Shown piece after piece: positions 11,502 to 22,851 of a stretch of 64,000 bases of DNA; position 1 is the first letter of the stretch, and every line of letters starts with the position of its first letter. The notes under the pieces were generated by a model. It saw only the letters and a program-made list of their open reading frames with translations, was not told where the DNA came from and did no database searches. The position numbers were made by a program, and so were the translations under genes. This DNA is from Episyrphus balteatus (taxonomy: Eukaryota; Arthropoda; Insecta; Diptera; Syrphidae): positions 54,760,094 through 54,824,093 of the forward strand of contig NC_079136.1 of assembly GCF_945859705.1 (NCBI RefSeq), written 5' to 3'.

Positions 11502-12319
11502 TAGGGTGAGTCAAAAATCGAAATTAATTTTTTTTTTTATTTTGTACTCCAAAGAATCGATTTCTCGACACTTCTAGAATATACACACCAAATATGAGCT
11601 CTTTGTATTAATGGGAAGGTCCTCCGTTTCACAATTTTCTATTTTTACATCAAGCTTCTAATAAAAAAAATTATTTTTTTTTATTAATTGACTTTCTAGA
11701 AAATTTTTTTACATATTCTTGTAGGAAATTGAACGCCCTACAAAAAAGGCCTTTACTGTTTTCGTTTATCTAACCGTTTAATAGATATTTGAGGTCCAAA
11801 AATCCAGAGAATCTTTACAAATTCGTTTTTTGTTCTTAATTTTGTAACAAATTGAAAAATAGAATACCTAATCAAACATATTCTTGTAGGAAACAAATTG
11901 CTCCATAAAAAAAGTTTCACTAACTTTTTTCAACTAACCATTCTAAAGATATTCGAGGTCAAAATTTAAAAATATTATAAAAACATTTTTTACTTTACAA
12001 AAATTTCCAATTCAATGAAAATTCATTATTCAAATTAGCAATATGTATTCTTTTAGGGGGTTAAAAGTTCTACAAAAATTCCTTGGCATCAAATTGCTTT
12101 AAGCGTTTAGAAATTTGCTAAAAAGTCAATTAATAAAAATGATTTTTTTTTTTCGTATAAGCTTGATGTAAAAATGGAAAATTGCGAAGCGGAGGACCTT
12201 GCTATTAATAAAAAGAGTTCATATTTGGTGTGTATATTCAAGAGGTGTCTAGCAATCGATTTTTCGGAGTACAAAATAAAAAAAAAAAAAAAACAATTTC
12301 GATTTTTTGACCCACCCTA
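11502..12319. mobile_element. Non-autonomous hAT-like foldback element, copy 1
   Basis: The ends are TAGGGTGAGTCAAAAATCG and the inverse CGATTTTTTGACCCACCCTA. Inverted similarity continues inward (for example TCCGTTTCACAATTTTC near 11627 against GAAAATTGCGAAGCGGA near 12177). It is flanked by ATGTATAT (11494-11501) and ATGTAAAT (12320-12327), an 8-base target duplication with one mismatch. An 8-bp duplication with TAGGGTG-type ends fits the hAT superfamily. No transposase is present. A second copy is at 38837-39567. Confidence 0.75.
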
Positions 12320-13315
12320 ATGTAAATTTTTGACAACAAACACATTTTTTAATAGTTTACAAAAATCTGTATCTACTCAAAAACCAAAGCTATTCATGGA
12401 AAAAAAGGGCACCTTAAAATAAGATGATGTCCACCTTAAATCCCACCACAAAATAATACGACGTCAGCTATAAATAAGTGCAATCATCTTAAAAAACCAA
12501 CGAAAAATTAAAATGTAAAAATTATAGTCAGACTTCAGCTTTAGTTGCAGCTTATCATACTTTTTCCTTACAAGAATATATGCTAAAGGTAAGGCACGGT
12601 CCTAGTTGATGGTGCGATTCCCAGAGGCTGAGAGATTATTTTTTTTACAATGTTTCCACATTAAAACAAAATGATTTCCAGCTTAAATAAAGTGGATTTC
12701 TTTTGAATCTGCGCATTCAAGAAATTAAGATGATTTATCCGTTTAATTTAAGACGGAAGTCATTTTGGAAAAAAAAACATACAGAAATTCGCTTAAATTT
12801 TTGTGGCATCCGTTTGTCTTTAAGTGATATTTTTTCTCCATGCACTAAAAATTCTGTTTGAATTGTTGTAGATCATGTGATGAAACAAAGCTTAAATGGT
12901 TTTTTAAATTTTTTTTCGTTGTCTCGCTACAGGTTTGGTAACATAAACTTTTTTTATTTTATATTTTATTTCCCTTTCTTCTGACAATTTTATCGAAAGA
13001 CAGCGGTTGTCAACCGATCTTAATTGCAATCTTCCAAATCAAAAAAAGGTAACATTCCTGTTACAAACATTGTTTCCAAAACCTAAATAGTGGATTTCAC
13101 CTTTATAACAATTGCATAAGAAATATTGGAAACAATCAAATTATCAATTACTATTTCGGTTTTTGAAGAATGACAATTCTGAGTTAATTTAAGCAACTTA
13201 ATAAAGTCATAAGATGCTTCATAAATTTCGGAGATCTTGATTCAATTCATAACTTCTTACAAATTATTATTTGTGTATTATATTATGCTATTTCTATCTT
13301 CAAACAAAGTTTTTG
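12320..13315. other. Intergenic, nothing recognised
   Basis: AT-rich DNA without domain-bearing frames or clear repeats. Confidence 0.45.
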
Positions 13316-13616
13316 TCGAATGAAATAAATAAATAAAATAAAATAAAATAGATTAAATATTTAAATGGTTATTTTATTATAACTCAGTCTTTCAATACAA
13401 CTTAATTTTAAAATTATGGCAACGCGTTTCGGAATTAACATTCCATCTTCGGGCTTCCAAACTCATTGAAATCAGTTTGGAAGCCCGAAGATGGAATGTT
13501 AATTCCGAAACGCGTTGCCATAATTTTAAAATTAAGTTGTATTGAAAGACTGAGTTATAATAAAATAACCATTTAAATATTTAATCTATTTTATTTTATT
13601 TATTTATTTCATTCGA
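13316..13616. repeat. Near-perfect 301-bp hairpin
   Basis: The arms at 13316-13463 and 13474-13616 are inverted copies with only a 10-base loop (13464-13473). The arms differ by essentially one AAATA unit in an A-rich microsatellite near the outer ends. The inner arm reads GGCTTCCAAACT then its inverse. Each arm contains CGAAGATGGAATGTTAATTC followed by CGAAACGCGTTG, where GGAAT and ATTCC can themselves pair. The hairpin sits just upstream of palindrome B. Confidence 0.9.
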
Positions 13617-13879
13617 TTAATAACACAACTGGAGACGAAAATCCAACATCATGTAAAGTTTTTGTCTGCAATCATATCCGTTTAACAACAGAACTGTAAC
13701 AATAAGTTCATTGATTCCACCTTTAGGACAAATATGATCGGATTAATTGATCTAATTTCAATGTCTGATTAAAAGTAGGTACAATTATGGCACCAGACAA
13801 CAATCAGCCACAAAAAATGACAACAAAAAGAAACACAAAAAAGTAAGAGTTTACTCTCAAGACCGCACACCAAATTCGG

Positions 13880-13887
13880 TATAAATA
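13880..13887 (+). promoter_or_regulatory. TATA box (TATAAATA)
   Basis: It follows ACCAAATTCGG, which is conserved in the sister promoter. An initiator-like ATTCAGTG lies about 34 bases further on (near 13914), giving a 5' leader of about 50 bases. Confidence 0.75.
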
Positions 13888-13963
13888 GGCTGCGTAGTAT
13901 ATCACTTATGTATTCAGTGTTCAACGTTGACTCACAACAGAAGTAAACTCAATTTCATACAAA

Positions 13964-14661
13964 ATGGCTTTCAAGGTGAGGATACCTTCAACGAATTTCC
14001 TTCAAGACAATTGAATTAACCAATTTTGTTTCTCCTTCATTTATAGTTCGTAGCTCTCCTTGCTTTAGTGGCTGTTGCCAATGCCGGATACGTCCAACAT
14101 GCCCCATTGGCATATGCTGCCTCCCCAGCAGCAGTTGTACACCACTCTGCTCCTGTCCTCGCCAAGGCCGTCGAAGAATACGATCCTCATCCACAATACA
14201 AATTCGCCTACGATGTTCAAGACTCTCTCTCAGGAGACTCCAAGAGCCAAAGCGAAACCCGTGATGGAGATGTTGTCCAAGGAGAATACTCTCTGATCGA
14301 TGCCGATGGATACAAGAGGACCGTTCACTACACCGCCGATCCCGTTAACGGATTCAGCGCTGTTGTCGACCGTCAACCACTTGCACATGTTGTCAAGACT
14401 GTTGCTGCCGCCCCAGTTGTTAAGGCTGCTTACGCTGCCCCAGCTATTGTCAAGTCAGCATCATTGGCTTATGCTCCCGCACCAGTCGCTTACTCCGCAC
14501 CAACACTCGTCAAATCCGCTCCATTGGCTTACGCTTCTGCCCCAGTAGCTTACTCTGCACCAGCTCACTACGCTTCTGCCCCAGTAGCCTACTCCGCACC
14601 ATCTCACTACGCTTACTCTGGTCCAGTTGTAGCTAAAGCAGCTTATGCCTACGCCCACTAG
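13964..14661 (+). CDS. RR-2 cuticular protein, Ccp84A-like (palindrome B, left copy)
   Basis: Secreted chitin-binding cuticle protein. Exon 1 is 13964-13975 (MAFK), the intron is 13976-14046 (GTGAGG...TTATAG), and exon 2 is 14047-14661, giving 208 residues. The MAFKFVALLALVAVANA signal peptide (1-17) is typical of fly Ccp84A and Cpr5C-type proteins. The RR-2 domain is about 49-111: EYDPHPQYKFAYDV, then SETRDGDVVQGEYSLIDADG and NGFSAVV. The tail is an Ala/Pro/Val/Tyr repeat (APVAYSAP, SAPLAYA) ending AKAAYAYAH, as in many hard-cuticle proteins. Compared with the sister gene it lacks a 15-residue APVA-type insert before the domain and has about 20 extra residues of tail repeat. Exact orthology to a named gene was not established. 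Codon use is much GC-richer than the flanks. Confidence 0.95.
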
Positions 14662-14722
14662 GAGAGCAAACTCTATCCACCGACTGATGCCACATTGACG
14701 TTCTTTTGTTAGCAAATCTGTA

Positions 14723-14728
14723 AATAAA
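14723..14728 (+). terminator. Polyadenylation signal AATAAA
   Basis: About 60 bases after the stop codon at 14661, in the 3' UTR shared with the sister gene (CTGTAAATAAATTATT). Confidence 0.65.
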
Positions 14729-15060
14729 TTATTAAAAAAAAAAAACTCACTTAATCTTTTATTTTTATTGATCAAAACCAAGATATTGCAAACTTTAAAA
14801 AGTGACATAATACACTGAACAAGTGTCCAAGTGAGCAATGAACTTAATCGATTGCGTTACCAAAAAGTTAATTCACAATGGATTTATGTTAACTCTAAAT
14901 TGTTAAACTTTACTTTCGATTTTATTTAGATCCGCAATTATACTTGACTTTTTTGGCACAAGTCAACAACACACAATGCCACACCTTCAATTTATCTTAA
15001 ATCTTTTTAATCAATTCATCAGATATGGACACATGTTGCTTTTATTTTTGGGTTAAACTA

Positions 15061-18000
15061 ATACAATACCGCCAGAAGTTCCTTTTGACACTTACTTGGC
15101 AACGTTTTTGAATACTTGAGGGCATTTTGAGTTATGATCGCAATCAATCTAATTCAACAGAAAACCACAGGTATTTATAAAATTTGGTGACAGATTAATT
15201 TCAAACGTGGGGGAGGTTAGGTATTGTATTTTGTTTGGTAAAAACTACTTTTTGATGTTGAACAAGAATGCGGAACACGAAAAGTGTTACTGAACCTTTG
15301 TCTAATAAAATCTATCTATTTGAATAGATAGCTAATTTTAGGAGAACATAAAATAAGTTGTGTAGGTAGTATAAGGATTGCCATTTTTACAATTGTGCAA
15401 TTTTTCGTTTTGATTAGTGAAATAGAGGGAAAATTATAACGGTATTGTTTGTCATAACGTAACAGTTAAATATTTAAGAAATAAAAAAAAAAAAAAAATA
15501 ATAACCCATGCGATGAAAAAAATATTTGCTAAAATTTTCGATTTTTAACAATTGGTCTTGCCACTTTTAGATCCCTTAATAATTTATTTTACTTAATTTA
15601 GGAGTTTCATAACAAATACGTGGAATACGTAATGAGTTCCATACAAAACCTTGAGTATGGTTCAAAGCTAAATTGAAAAACACTGCTTATATTTTCTGTA
15701 GCTGCCTGAATATTCTGTTATCCAACACAAATTCTTAGGAGATGTGTCTCTAGTAAGAATATTTAAAAGATTGAGTTTTAAGTCTTTTGTCGCTCAAGGC
15801 CTTAGCGTTTAAAAACTTCAGCTCTGTATTGTCAGTATGACTCAGGATCACATGATTCCTTAGTCAGTTCAAATAGTATAGTTCTTACATCCCATTAGCG
15901 CTAAACGAAAGAGCTGAACACCGAACTCTAAATTTTATTAAAACTGAATAGTGGAAGTAGGGATGAGAGAAGAATTGTTAAACCCATAAACAAATTTAAA
16001 TTAAGTTGAATCATTATTTAATCGCGTAGTTATCAAAATATACATGGGTCAAAATCATTGAGGTGGAAAATTTGATGTCCAGGCATTTTTTTAAATCAAA
16101 GTAACATTTATTTAAAACTTTTTTCTCATTTACCAATTAAAATAGTAGGCACGCATCTAGGAATATATTTTTTTGTGTTAGAAAATTTTACATTTCAATT
16201 TTATTGAATCTAATATACCCAAAAAAAGCGTTCCCGGACATGTCCATAGCTCAAAAACTCAAAATCAAATGGCTTAAAATCACTTAAAAGTTAATTATTT
16301 TTCAGTATTTCTTTTCTTAATACTACACAATACTCTTTATAAATTGGTACACCTCTTACAAAAAAATTAAGATTTGTTATTTTTTATATATTAATAAAAG
16401 TTTTCCCAAGAAACATGACGCATAATACCAACATTTCTTAAAGTATCAATATTTGAATCATCTAACGTACAAATGAGCATTTTTTAAAGATGATTTCATA
16501 TAGATTTATCAATTACACACCTATTTTTATGAATACATATATAAAATGTATGTATATATGTATGTTAGTAGCGTACATCAATTAACCATCATTCCGGGAA
16601 CGCTTGTTTTGGGGATTAGTTAGATTGAAATTTTAATTTTTTGGTAATATTATGATCAAAAATCGAGGCCACTGCAATATAATTTCAAAAATATTTAGTT
16701 TAACTTTGTGACATAAAAAATAAAAATAAATTAATGTCAAAACGTCATTTCCGGGAACGCTCTTAGAATCTGAATAATTTTGCATTTTTTGGGTATTTTT
16801 ACTCAGTATTCTATCCAAGTATGGCTGTAATATACGCTTTTATCGAAAAAGTTACAAGAAAACAAAAATAAAATTACTTATGTCCTAAGTGTTTCGGACG
16901 TGCATAAAAGCATTTTTTTGTAGAAATCGGTCTCTGTCCCAAGAAATAAAGTTATATTTGATTAATTTAGGGCCTACTTCCTTAATATAATAGCATATCA
17001 TTCACATTGATACTATTTCTAGACCCCTAAAGTCCTTTTGAAGAGATTACCACCATTTCGAGGAACGTTTTTCTAGTACTAATTTTTGGGGTTTTGCGGT
17101 AAATTAAAAAATATACATTTTTGGGCTGTGCCCGTTCATGAACCGACAAATTATGGCTAAAGCGAACATTTGAGCATGAAATTTTTATCATAAAACAAAA
17201 ATGATTTTTTAAGAATTCGGTCATCGAAACTTCCCACCTCCATGATTTTGACCCATAAGAACATTGGGAAGTGATTTAAAGTCAATCAAAAATCGAATGG
17301 AATTCGAAGACTGGGTTGAACGAGTTTACTCACAATTGTAATTCACAATTTTTCAAAAAAAAAGACTACGCATATAATGCGCTATGTTTTTTTTCTTCTA
17401 ACAATTGATAGAAGTTATTTTATATCATTTCAAATACACAACTCAAGTAACTCAAATTTAAAATGGTAGGCACATGAAGTGTGTACATGTACATTGTACA
17501 ATGTACATAATGTGTATAACTTAGAGTTCGTCTTAGACGGCTATATACAATTATTCCCACTTTAAATAATATCTTCTAAAAACAAAAAAAATTCTTATCT
17601 AATAAATGAATCTGTTTAAACCCTGTTAAAATTAAAGTGAACTTCATTTCATTTTAATTGGAATTTTCTGAAAAAAAAAAGAATAGACTAAAAATGAAAA
17701 GACATCTTATCAATTTTATGTAGGTACCTACATAATAATTGATATTAAAAGCTTTTCTTTAATAAGTGAAAATTAAAAATGTAAAAATGTTTAAGTTTTG
17801 AAACATTTAATCTTCAGCAGGAAACATACAAAAAATTCTTAGATTTGCAATGTAATATTAAATTTTTGGACATTTTATTTTTACAGGATCCCTCCTGAAA
17901 GCAATTTTGGTAACTTCAAACAGAAAACATTTTGTACTAATGGGCCTTACACTTCTTTTAAAATTGAAATTCTTTACATTAAATTAAAATGTCTTAACAT

Positions 18001-18284
18001 AAAATTAAAAAGATTTTCTATTTAAATTAAATCAATTCCGTTAAAGAAAATAAATTTGTCAGTGTAAAAACAAGAAACTTCAAAATTTTTACACAAATTT
18101 TTTAAGCTAGATTTACTTTTACTGTTAAAATTGTTTTCTTGCGAATTTTGATTTTCATCCAACATTTTATACTCAAATGTAAAAGAAGCAATATATCAAA
18201 TGTTTCCAAGGATAAATCGCGAAATTCAATGCAGTATTTTAAAAGTAAAGAAATTCATAAACTATATCAGTTAAACCTTTAAAC
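15061..18284. other. Spacer of palindrome B
   Basis: About 3.2 kb without a gene between the two inverted arms. It contains the inverted-repeat element at 16044-17256; the remainder is AT-rich DNA with no supported feature. Confidence 0.55.
16044..17256. mobile_element. Inverted-repeat element, about 1.2 kb
   Basis: The left end ATGGGTCAAAATCAT continues to GAGGTGG and is matched by the right end CCACCTCCATGATTTTGAC-CCAT over 23 bases with one mismatch. The interior has a recurring TTCCCGG/CCGGGAACGCT motif (near 16210, 16594 and 16749). There is no transposase. The target duplication is not clear, so the superfamily is unassigned. The short frames at 16633-16818 and 17027-17224 look incidental. 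Confidence 0.6.
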
Positions 18285-18592
18285 AACATGTGCCCATATC
18301 TGATGAATCAATAATTTGAAAAGATTTTATTTGAGATAAATAAAAAGGTGTGGCATTGTGCGGCACACTTGCACCAAAATTAAAAGTAATTGCCTTATGG
18401 ATTTTAATAAGATCGAAAGTACTCTAACCCTCAATACCAGATTATAGTGTGTCATTTTTGACTAATCTCTTTTAGCAACGCAATCAATTACGTTTATTGC
18501 TTGCTTGGACACTTGCTAAGTATTATTGTGTCACTATTAATTTTTGCAATACCTCAATAAAATGAAAGAATGAATAATTTTTTTGTTAATAA

Positions 18593-18598
18593 TTTATT
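18593..18598 (-). terminator. Polyadenylation signal AATAAA
   Basis: On the minus strand, about 60 bases after the stop at 18661. It is the exact counterpart of the signal at 14723. Confidence 0.65.
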
Positions 18599-18660
18599 TA
18601 CAGATTTGCTAACAAAAGAACGTCAATGTGGCATCAGTCGGGTGGATAGAGTTTGCTCTC

Positions 18661-19363
18661 CTAGTGGGCGTAGGCATAAGCTGCTTTAGCTACAACTGGA
18701 CCAGAATAAGCGTAGTGAGATGGTGCGGAGTAAGCTACTGGGGCAGAAGCGTAGTGAGCTGGTGCAGAGTAAGCTACTGGAGCAGAAGCGTAAGCCAAAG
18801 GAGCTGACTTGACAATAGCTGGGGCAGCGTAAGCAGCCTTTACAACTGGAGCGGCAGCAACGGTCTTGACAACATGTCCAAGTGGCTGACGGTCGACAAC
18901 AGCGTTGAATCCGTTAACGGGATCGGCGGTGTAGTGAACGGTCCTCTTGTATCCATCAGCATCGATCAGGGAGTATTCTCCTTGGACAACATCTCCATCA
19001 CGGGTTTCGCTTTGGCTCTTGGAGTCTCCTGAGAGAGAGTCTTGAACATCGTAGGCAAATTTGTACTGTGGATGAGGATCGTATTCATCGACGGCCTTGG
19101 CGAGGACAGGTTGGGCATGAGCGACAGCAACTGGTGCGGCAGCATAAGCAACTGGAGCAGAATGGTGTACAACTGCTGCTGGAGCGGCAGAATATGCTAC
19201 TGGGGCATGTTGGACGTATCCGGCATTGGCAACAGCCACTAAAGCAAGGAGAGCTACGAACTAAATGAGAAGAAGAAAATAAAATTAGTCAATAAAGTTG
19301 TCTTGCCTTAAAATTCGTTACAATTTAAAATTTCTTTGAAGGTATCCTCACCTTGAAAGCCAT
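18661..19363 (-). CDS. RR-2 cuticular protein, Ccp84A-like (palindrome B, right copy)
   Basis: Secreted chitin-binding cuticle protein. Exon 1 is 19352-19363 (MAFK), the intron is 19261-19351 with a GTGAGG donor, and exon 2 is 18661-19260, giving 203 residues. Signal peptide 1-17. An Ala/Pro/Val/His repeat with HHSAPVAYAAAP precedes the RR-2 domain at about 64-126 (EYDPHPQYKFAYDV to NGFNAVV). The tail has APVAYSAPAHYASAP repeats and ends AKAAYAYAH. It faces its sister at 13964-14661 tail to tail. The two RR domains are almost identical while the repeat regions differ by in-frame gains and losses, as expected when repeats slip and the domain is constrained or converted. Confidence 0.95.
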
Positions 19364-19439
19364 TTTATATGAAATTGAGTTTACTTCTGTTGTGAGTCAA
19401 CGATGAACACTGAATACTTGATTGCCATACATTGCGGGC

Positions 19440-19447
19440 TATTTATA
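19440..19447 (-). promoter_or_regulatory. TATA box (TATAAATA)
   Basis: Minus-strand TATA box preceded by ACCAAATTCGG, as in the sister promoter at 13880. An ATTCAGTG initiator-like sequence lies downstream near 19410. Confidence 0.75.
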
Positions 19448-19719
19448 CCGAATTTGGTGTGTGGTTGATATGGTACTCGAGGGTACTCTTACTTTTGTTT
19501 CTTTTTGTTGTCATTTTTTTATTTTTTTTTTTTTTTCAAGTTTTTTGGCAGTTTTTTTTTTGTCTTGGTTTTTAATATGTACTTTGTCGTTACTTTATAT
19601 TTTTTTAATCAGACATTGAAAATAGATCAATTAATCCCATTTGATGTCCTGAAGATAAAACGTTTATAGATTTACTGTTAAAAAATTTATTAAGCCGATA
19701 TGCAATATTTTAAGACTTT

Positions 19720-19856
19720 AAGGCCCGATTTTTCAATCTTCTAATAAACAGTCAATTAACTGTCTATCTCACTGTTGAAAAATTGATTTTTTCTCTATCT
19801 AAGGAATAAGTACTAGGTAACTGACTGTTTATCTGACTATTGAAAAATTGGCTCTA
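19720..19856. mobile_element. Short MITE-like inverted repeat
   Basis: The left end GGCCCGATTTTTCAAT and the right end ATTGAAAAATTGGCTC are inverted and imperfect. TAAACAGT and ACTGTTTA lie inside, and a further TGTTGAAAAATTGA occurs in the middle. About 135 bp, no coding capacity. Confidence 0.55.
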
Positions 19857-22439
19857 AAAGATATAAACACACATTATTTGAATATATTGCGCGAATTTCA
19901 TATTGACTTTTTATTTTGAATACCTTATTTGTAACGAATAGACATTTTTAAAGCTTCATCAAACATTGAACGTACTGTGTTCATACATATATCACATTCC
20001 TTTAAATTCGAATAACTCGAATGTTTTATTCACCCATTTCTATTTTTCTTACTTTTTTATTATTATTAATTACCTACATAAGTCTAAAGGTACAAAAATG
20101 CAGGATTCGTAAAAAAATAGAACTCGAGATTAAAATCAGGCATTATATTACAATGATGGAGAGTGCTAAAAAGTGGGTCTCGTAATTCTGACTGTCTACT
20201 TCTTAATCTACAATCCAAATCATTGATGCCAAATTGAGATAAATATTCATTCAAAATCGGTAAAATTTGTACGTTATTTTCAAGTTCAAAAGAGAAATTA
20301 AAAAACGTATTACAAATTAATTATATTGCGTTATTATGTGAAGGGATTTGCAACATATCAACAAAAGTTAACATTAAAAAAAATAAAATTCAACACTAGA
20401 CCAATGTGCGTAATACGTTACTGTCGTTTTTTCATCCCATTTTAAAAATCAAAACTTCATTAAAGTAAATCAATTTTATTGCCTTTAATCCCTTACAGCT
20501 AGAATCTATGGACAGCGAGCACCCTAGACATAGTAAGAAAAATTCACAGGTAAGTTTTCAGGTGTTATCAATGAAAAAGATGAAAAGTCGATCAATTCAG
20601 GGTTAATGCAAAACTGTATCACTTTATTGTATCCTTATTTAAGTCTGAATGTTAATGTTTCATAAATTAATTTATCAACAAGTCCAGCCACGTAAAAACA
20701 GAAAATGAAGATGTTTTTTATAAAAAAGTAGTTTTGGTTTTTTTGTTAATTTCTCGAAAATGACAAGATATTTTTGAATTCGGTTTTCTGTTCTTGCTTA
20801 AAAACAAATAAGAGCATCGAATTTTAAAAATTTAATTAATATGTACTTCATTACATAAAATTTTGAAGAAAAATAGTTTTAAATTTATTTTTCCAATTTT
20901 TTTTTCAAAATTTTGATTTTAAAAATAAATTTTTCAAAAACTGTGCCATAAAATGGCTTTGTTTAAAATTTTTGTAAAAGACTAGGGTTTTGGCTTTATA
21001 GCAAGTTATTCTAGGTTTAACCGTTAATTTTTAATAATTTTGTTTTCCAAATTAAGTAAATTTGTTTTTAAATTACCCCTCCCCGCTAAACCCCTCCCAT
21101 TCGATTTTTTTCTTGTATCGACCCAACCACATGCTCTAGCTTTTTGGCCCATTGCTCCTGAATCACCCTGTATAATTGAAAAAATCGAACGTAATTTCTG
21201 ACCCTGGAAATTGCAGTAATTGAAAGAAAGAATCTAAAAATAAGGAAAAATAAAGTAGATCTTCTTCTACAACACTTTTGGACACACCAAAGCTAAATTT
21301 ATTAAGACTTAAACTCCACAGAATTTTTTACTTTTTCAGCCCTATTATTAAGATCCATATAAAAACATGTAAGTAAAAAGTACATGCCTTAATCAGCTCT
21401 AAAAGTTAATGAACAACAAACACTTTAGTAAATAATAACACTACATGTTTCGATTCAACATGTGTAGTTAACACTCATAATGATAAAGTTTGTCTAACAC
21501 TGACGGAACTAAGATTTTCCTTTTTATACAAAAGTTTTCTCAAAGTGAAGAAAATAAAAAGTTATCAAATTGGTATTTAAAATCTCTTCTAGCTACCAAA
21601 AGAGTAAAATATTTGTAAATTAAAATTACAACATATTGGTAACAAAATTCCTTTTGCTCTTTGTTTTCAATCTATTGAAATTAACTCGACTTCTTGGTAA
21701 ATGAATTCAGTTTGGAAGAGATTAATTTTTCATTGATCGAAAGAGTTCAAATTCAAATTTAAAAGTATGTTTGAATAGATATAGACTGTAGATGTAGGTG
21801 TAGGAATTGTTTTATTTGATGGTTGATGCTTAAATCAGAATAAACTGATTAATTTTGACTAATATGGAAATTCTTTATCTTTAAAGATAGAGAGTGACAA
21901 TTTCGAACATGGACCACATTTATTGATTAAGTGTAATGTATTTTACTAATAAACAATGTTTCAGTACAATAACCTTGATGTTTTTCAAACCTTCAACGCT
22001 AAGAATAAAATTTAATGATCTGTATAAATTGTGATCACTTTTTTAAAAACAGTGATTTTTTTCTGAAAATTCACAAATTTTTAGGACGTATTTGCTATTA
22101 AATATAAAATAGCCAATGTATGCCCATAAATCTTACAGCCGCATAAGAAAAATAATTTTTTTACATGTTTTTTTATTTTTTCATAGAATATTATTTAAAC
22201 AAAAATTTTAGTAAGACATTTTGAAGTCAGTTTTTGACAAAGTATGGTTTGCTTAAAACATAGTGGGAAGCCATTTGAACTTACATTCTTTTACCAAAAA
22301 GTATACAAATAAATGCAAAAAAAAAGATAGAGATTCTATCAAAAAGTGGACACACCATAAGAAAATATATAAAAATTAGTAAAAACTTACAATTTATCCC
22401 TTAAGGAAAAACTAAATACATTTATGCTAACCATAAAAA
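19857..22439. other. Intergenic DNA with one dispersed repeat
   Basis: No gene. A repeat copy occupies about 20690-21172; the rest is AT-rich with nothing supported. Confidence 0.5.
20690..21172. repeat. Dispersed repeat ending in CTCCTGAATCACCCTGTATA
   Basis: The inverse of this stretch resembles 24120-24490 in order: GTGGTTGGGTCGAT, then an AATGGGAGGGG block, AACTTGGAAAA, AATTAACGGTTA and TTGCTATA. A third copy in the same orientation as this one lies near 25985-26250 (ATTTCTCCTGAATCATCGAGTA). This is a family with at least three copies here; the class is unknown. Confidence 0.6.
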
Positions 22440-22468
22440 CTCATCAATGATCCCAAAATGATATTGAA

Positions 22469-22481
22469 TTACATCAGCCAA
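22469..22481 (+). promoter_or_regulatory. Shared upstream motif TTACATCAGCCAA
   Basis: Exact match, about 380 bases before the ATG at 22852. An ACTCTTTATGA block follows near 22556; a similar block follows the motif upstream of the gene at 56284. Confidence 0.5.
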
Positions 22482-22789
22482 ATCCGACAATAACAAGAGT
22501 AGGTAAAAAAGTGCAACATAATGTCATTCAATTAAAAATGATATTTTGCTTACTTACTCTTTATGAAAATGCATACAACAATCTCTTTAATTGTAACACG
22601 AGGTAAATAAGGCTAGTCTAGTTCTCTTAGTGTCTCTGAGTCTGAGCTCAGGGGGTAGTCTAGTTTGAAAATGAAAATTTGCTCTTTGAGTTTAAAAGCA
22701 CCTGAACTAAAGAAACCTGTATATACGCACAGTTTTTCATTACTAAAGTTTATTTGAATTTGCATTCACATCACTGAACACCAAATGTG

Positions 22790-22797
22790 TATAAAAG
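22790..22797 (+). promoter_or_regulatory. TATA box (TATAAAAG)
   Basis: In the context AAATGTGTATAAAAGGAAAA, about 62 bases before the ATG at 22852. Confidence 0.75.
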
Positions 22798-22851
22798 GAA
22801 AATTTGCATCCTATTGAATATCAAACAGTTTTCTGTATCAGAATAGTTAAC

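Larger units (their letters stand above)
13690..15060. repeat. Left arm of gene-bearing palindrome B
   Basis: Inverted copy of 18285-19690. It includes the promoter, the gene at 13964-14661 and about 400 bp downstream. Landmarks: GGATTAATTGATCTA (near 13739) against its inverse near 19628; GATGCCACATTGACGTTC (near 14685) against the inverse near 18615; CATCAGATATGG (near 15018) against the inverse near 18296. Confidence 0.8.
18285..19690. repeat. Right arm of gene-bearing palindrome B
   Basis: Inverted copy of 13690-15060, containing the gene at 18661-19363 and its promoter. It diverges more in the flanks (insertions in T-rich tracts near 19515-19560) than in the coding part. Confidence 0.8.

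Noticed and set aside
13464..13540. Hammerhead-type ribozyme in the hairpin
   Set aside because: The GAAAC after a short stem is suggestive, but the conserved CUGANGA segment is not matched (CGAAGA instead) and the outer stems do not fit clearly.
14075..14838. Frames overlapping the gene at 13964-14661 in other phases and on the minus strand
   Set aside because: They are shadow frames of a GC-richer repetitive coding region; similar shadows occur at 18966-19268, 23004-23216, 27064-27276 and 39957-40205.
22804..22851. Upstream ATG extending the protein at 22852
   Set aside because: The stretch matches the conserved untranslated leader of the related genes; the ATG at 22852 matches their MAHFH start.
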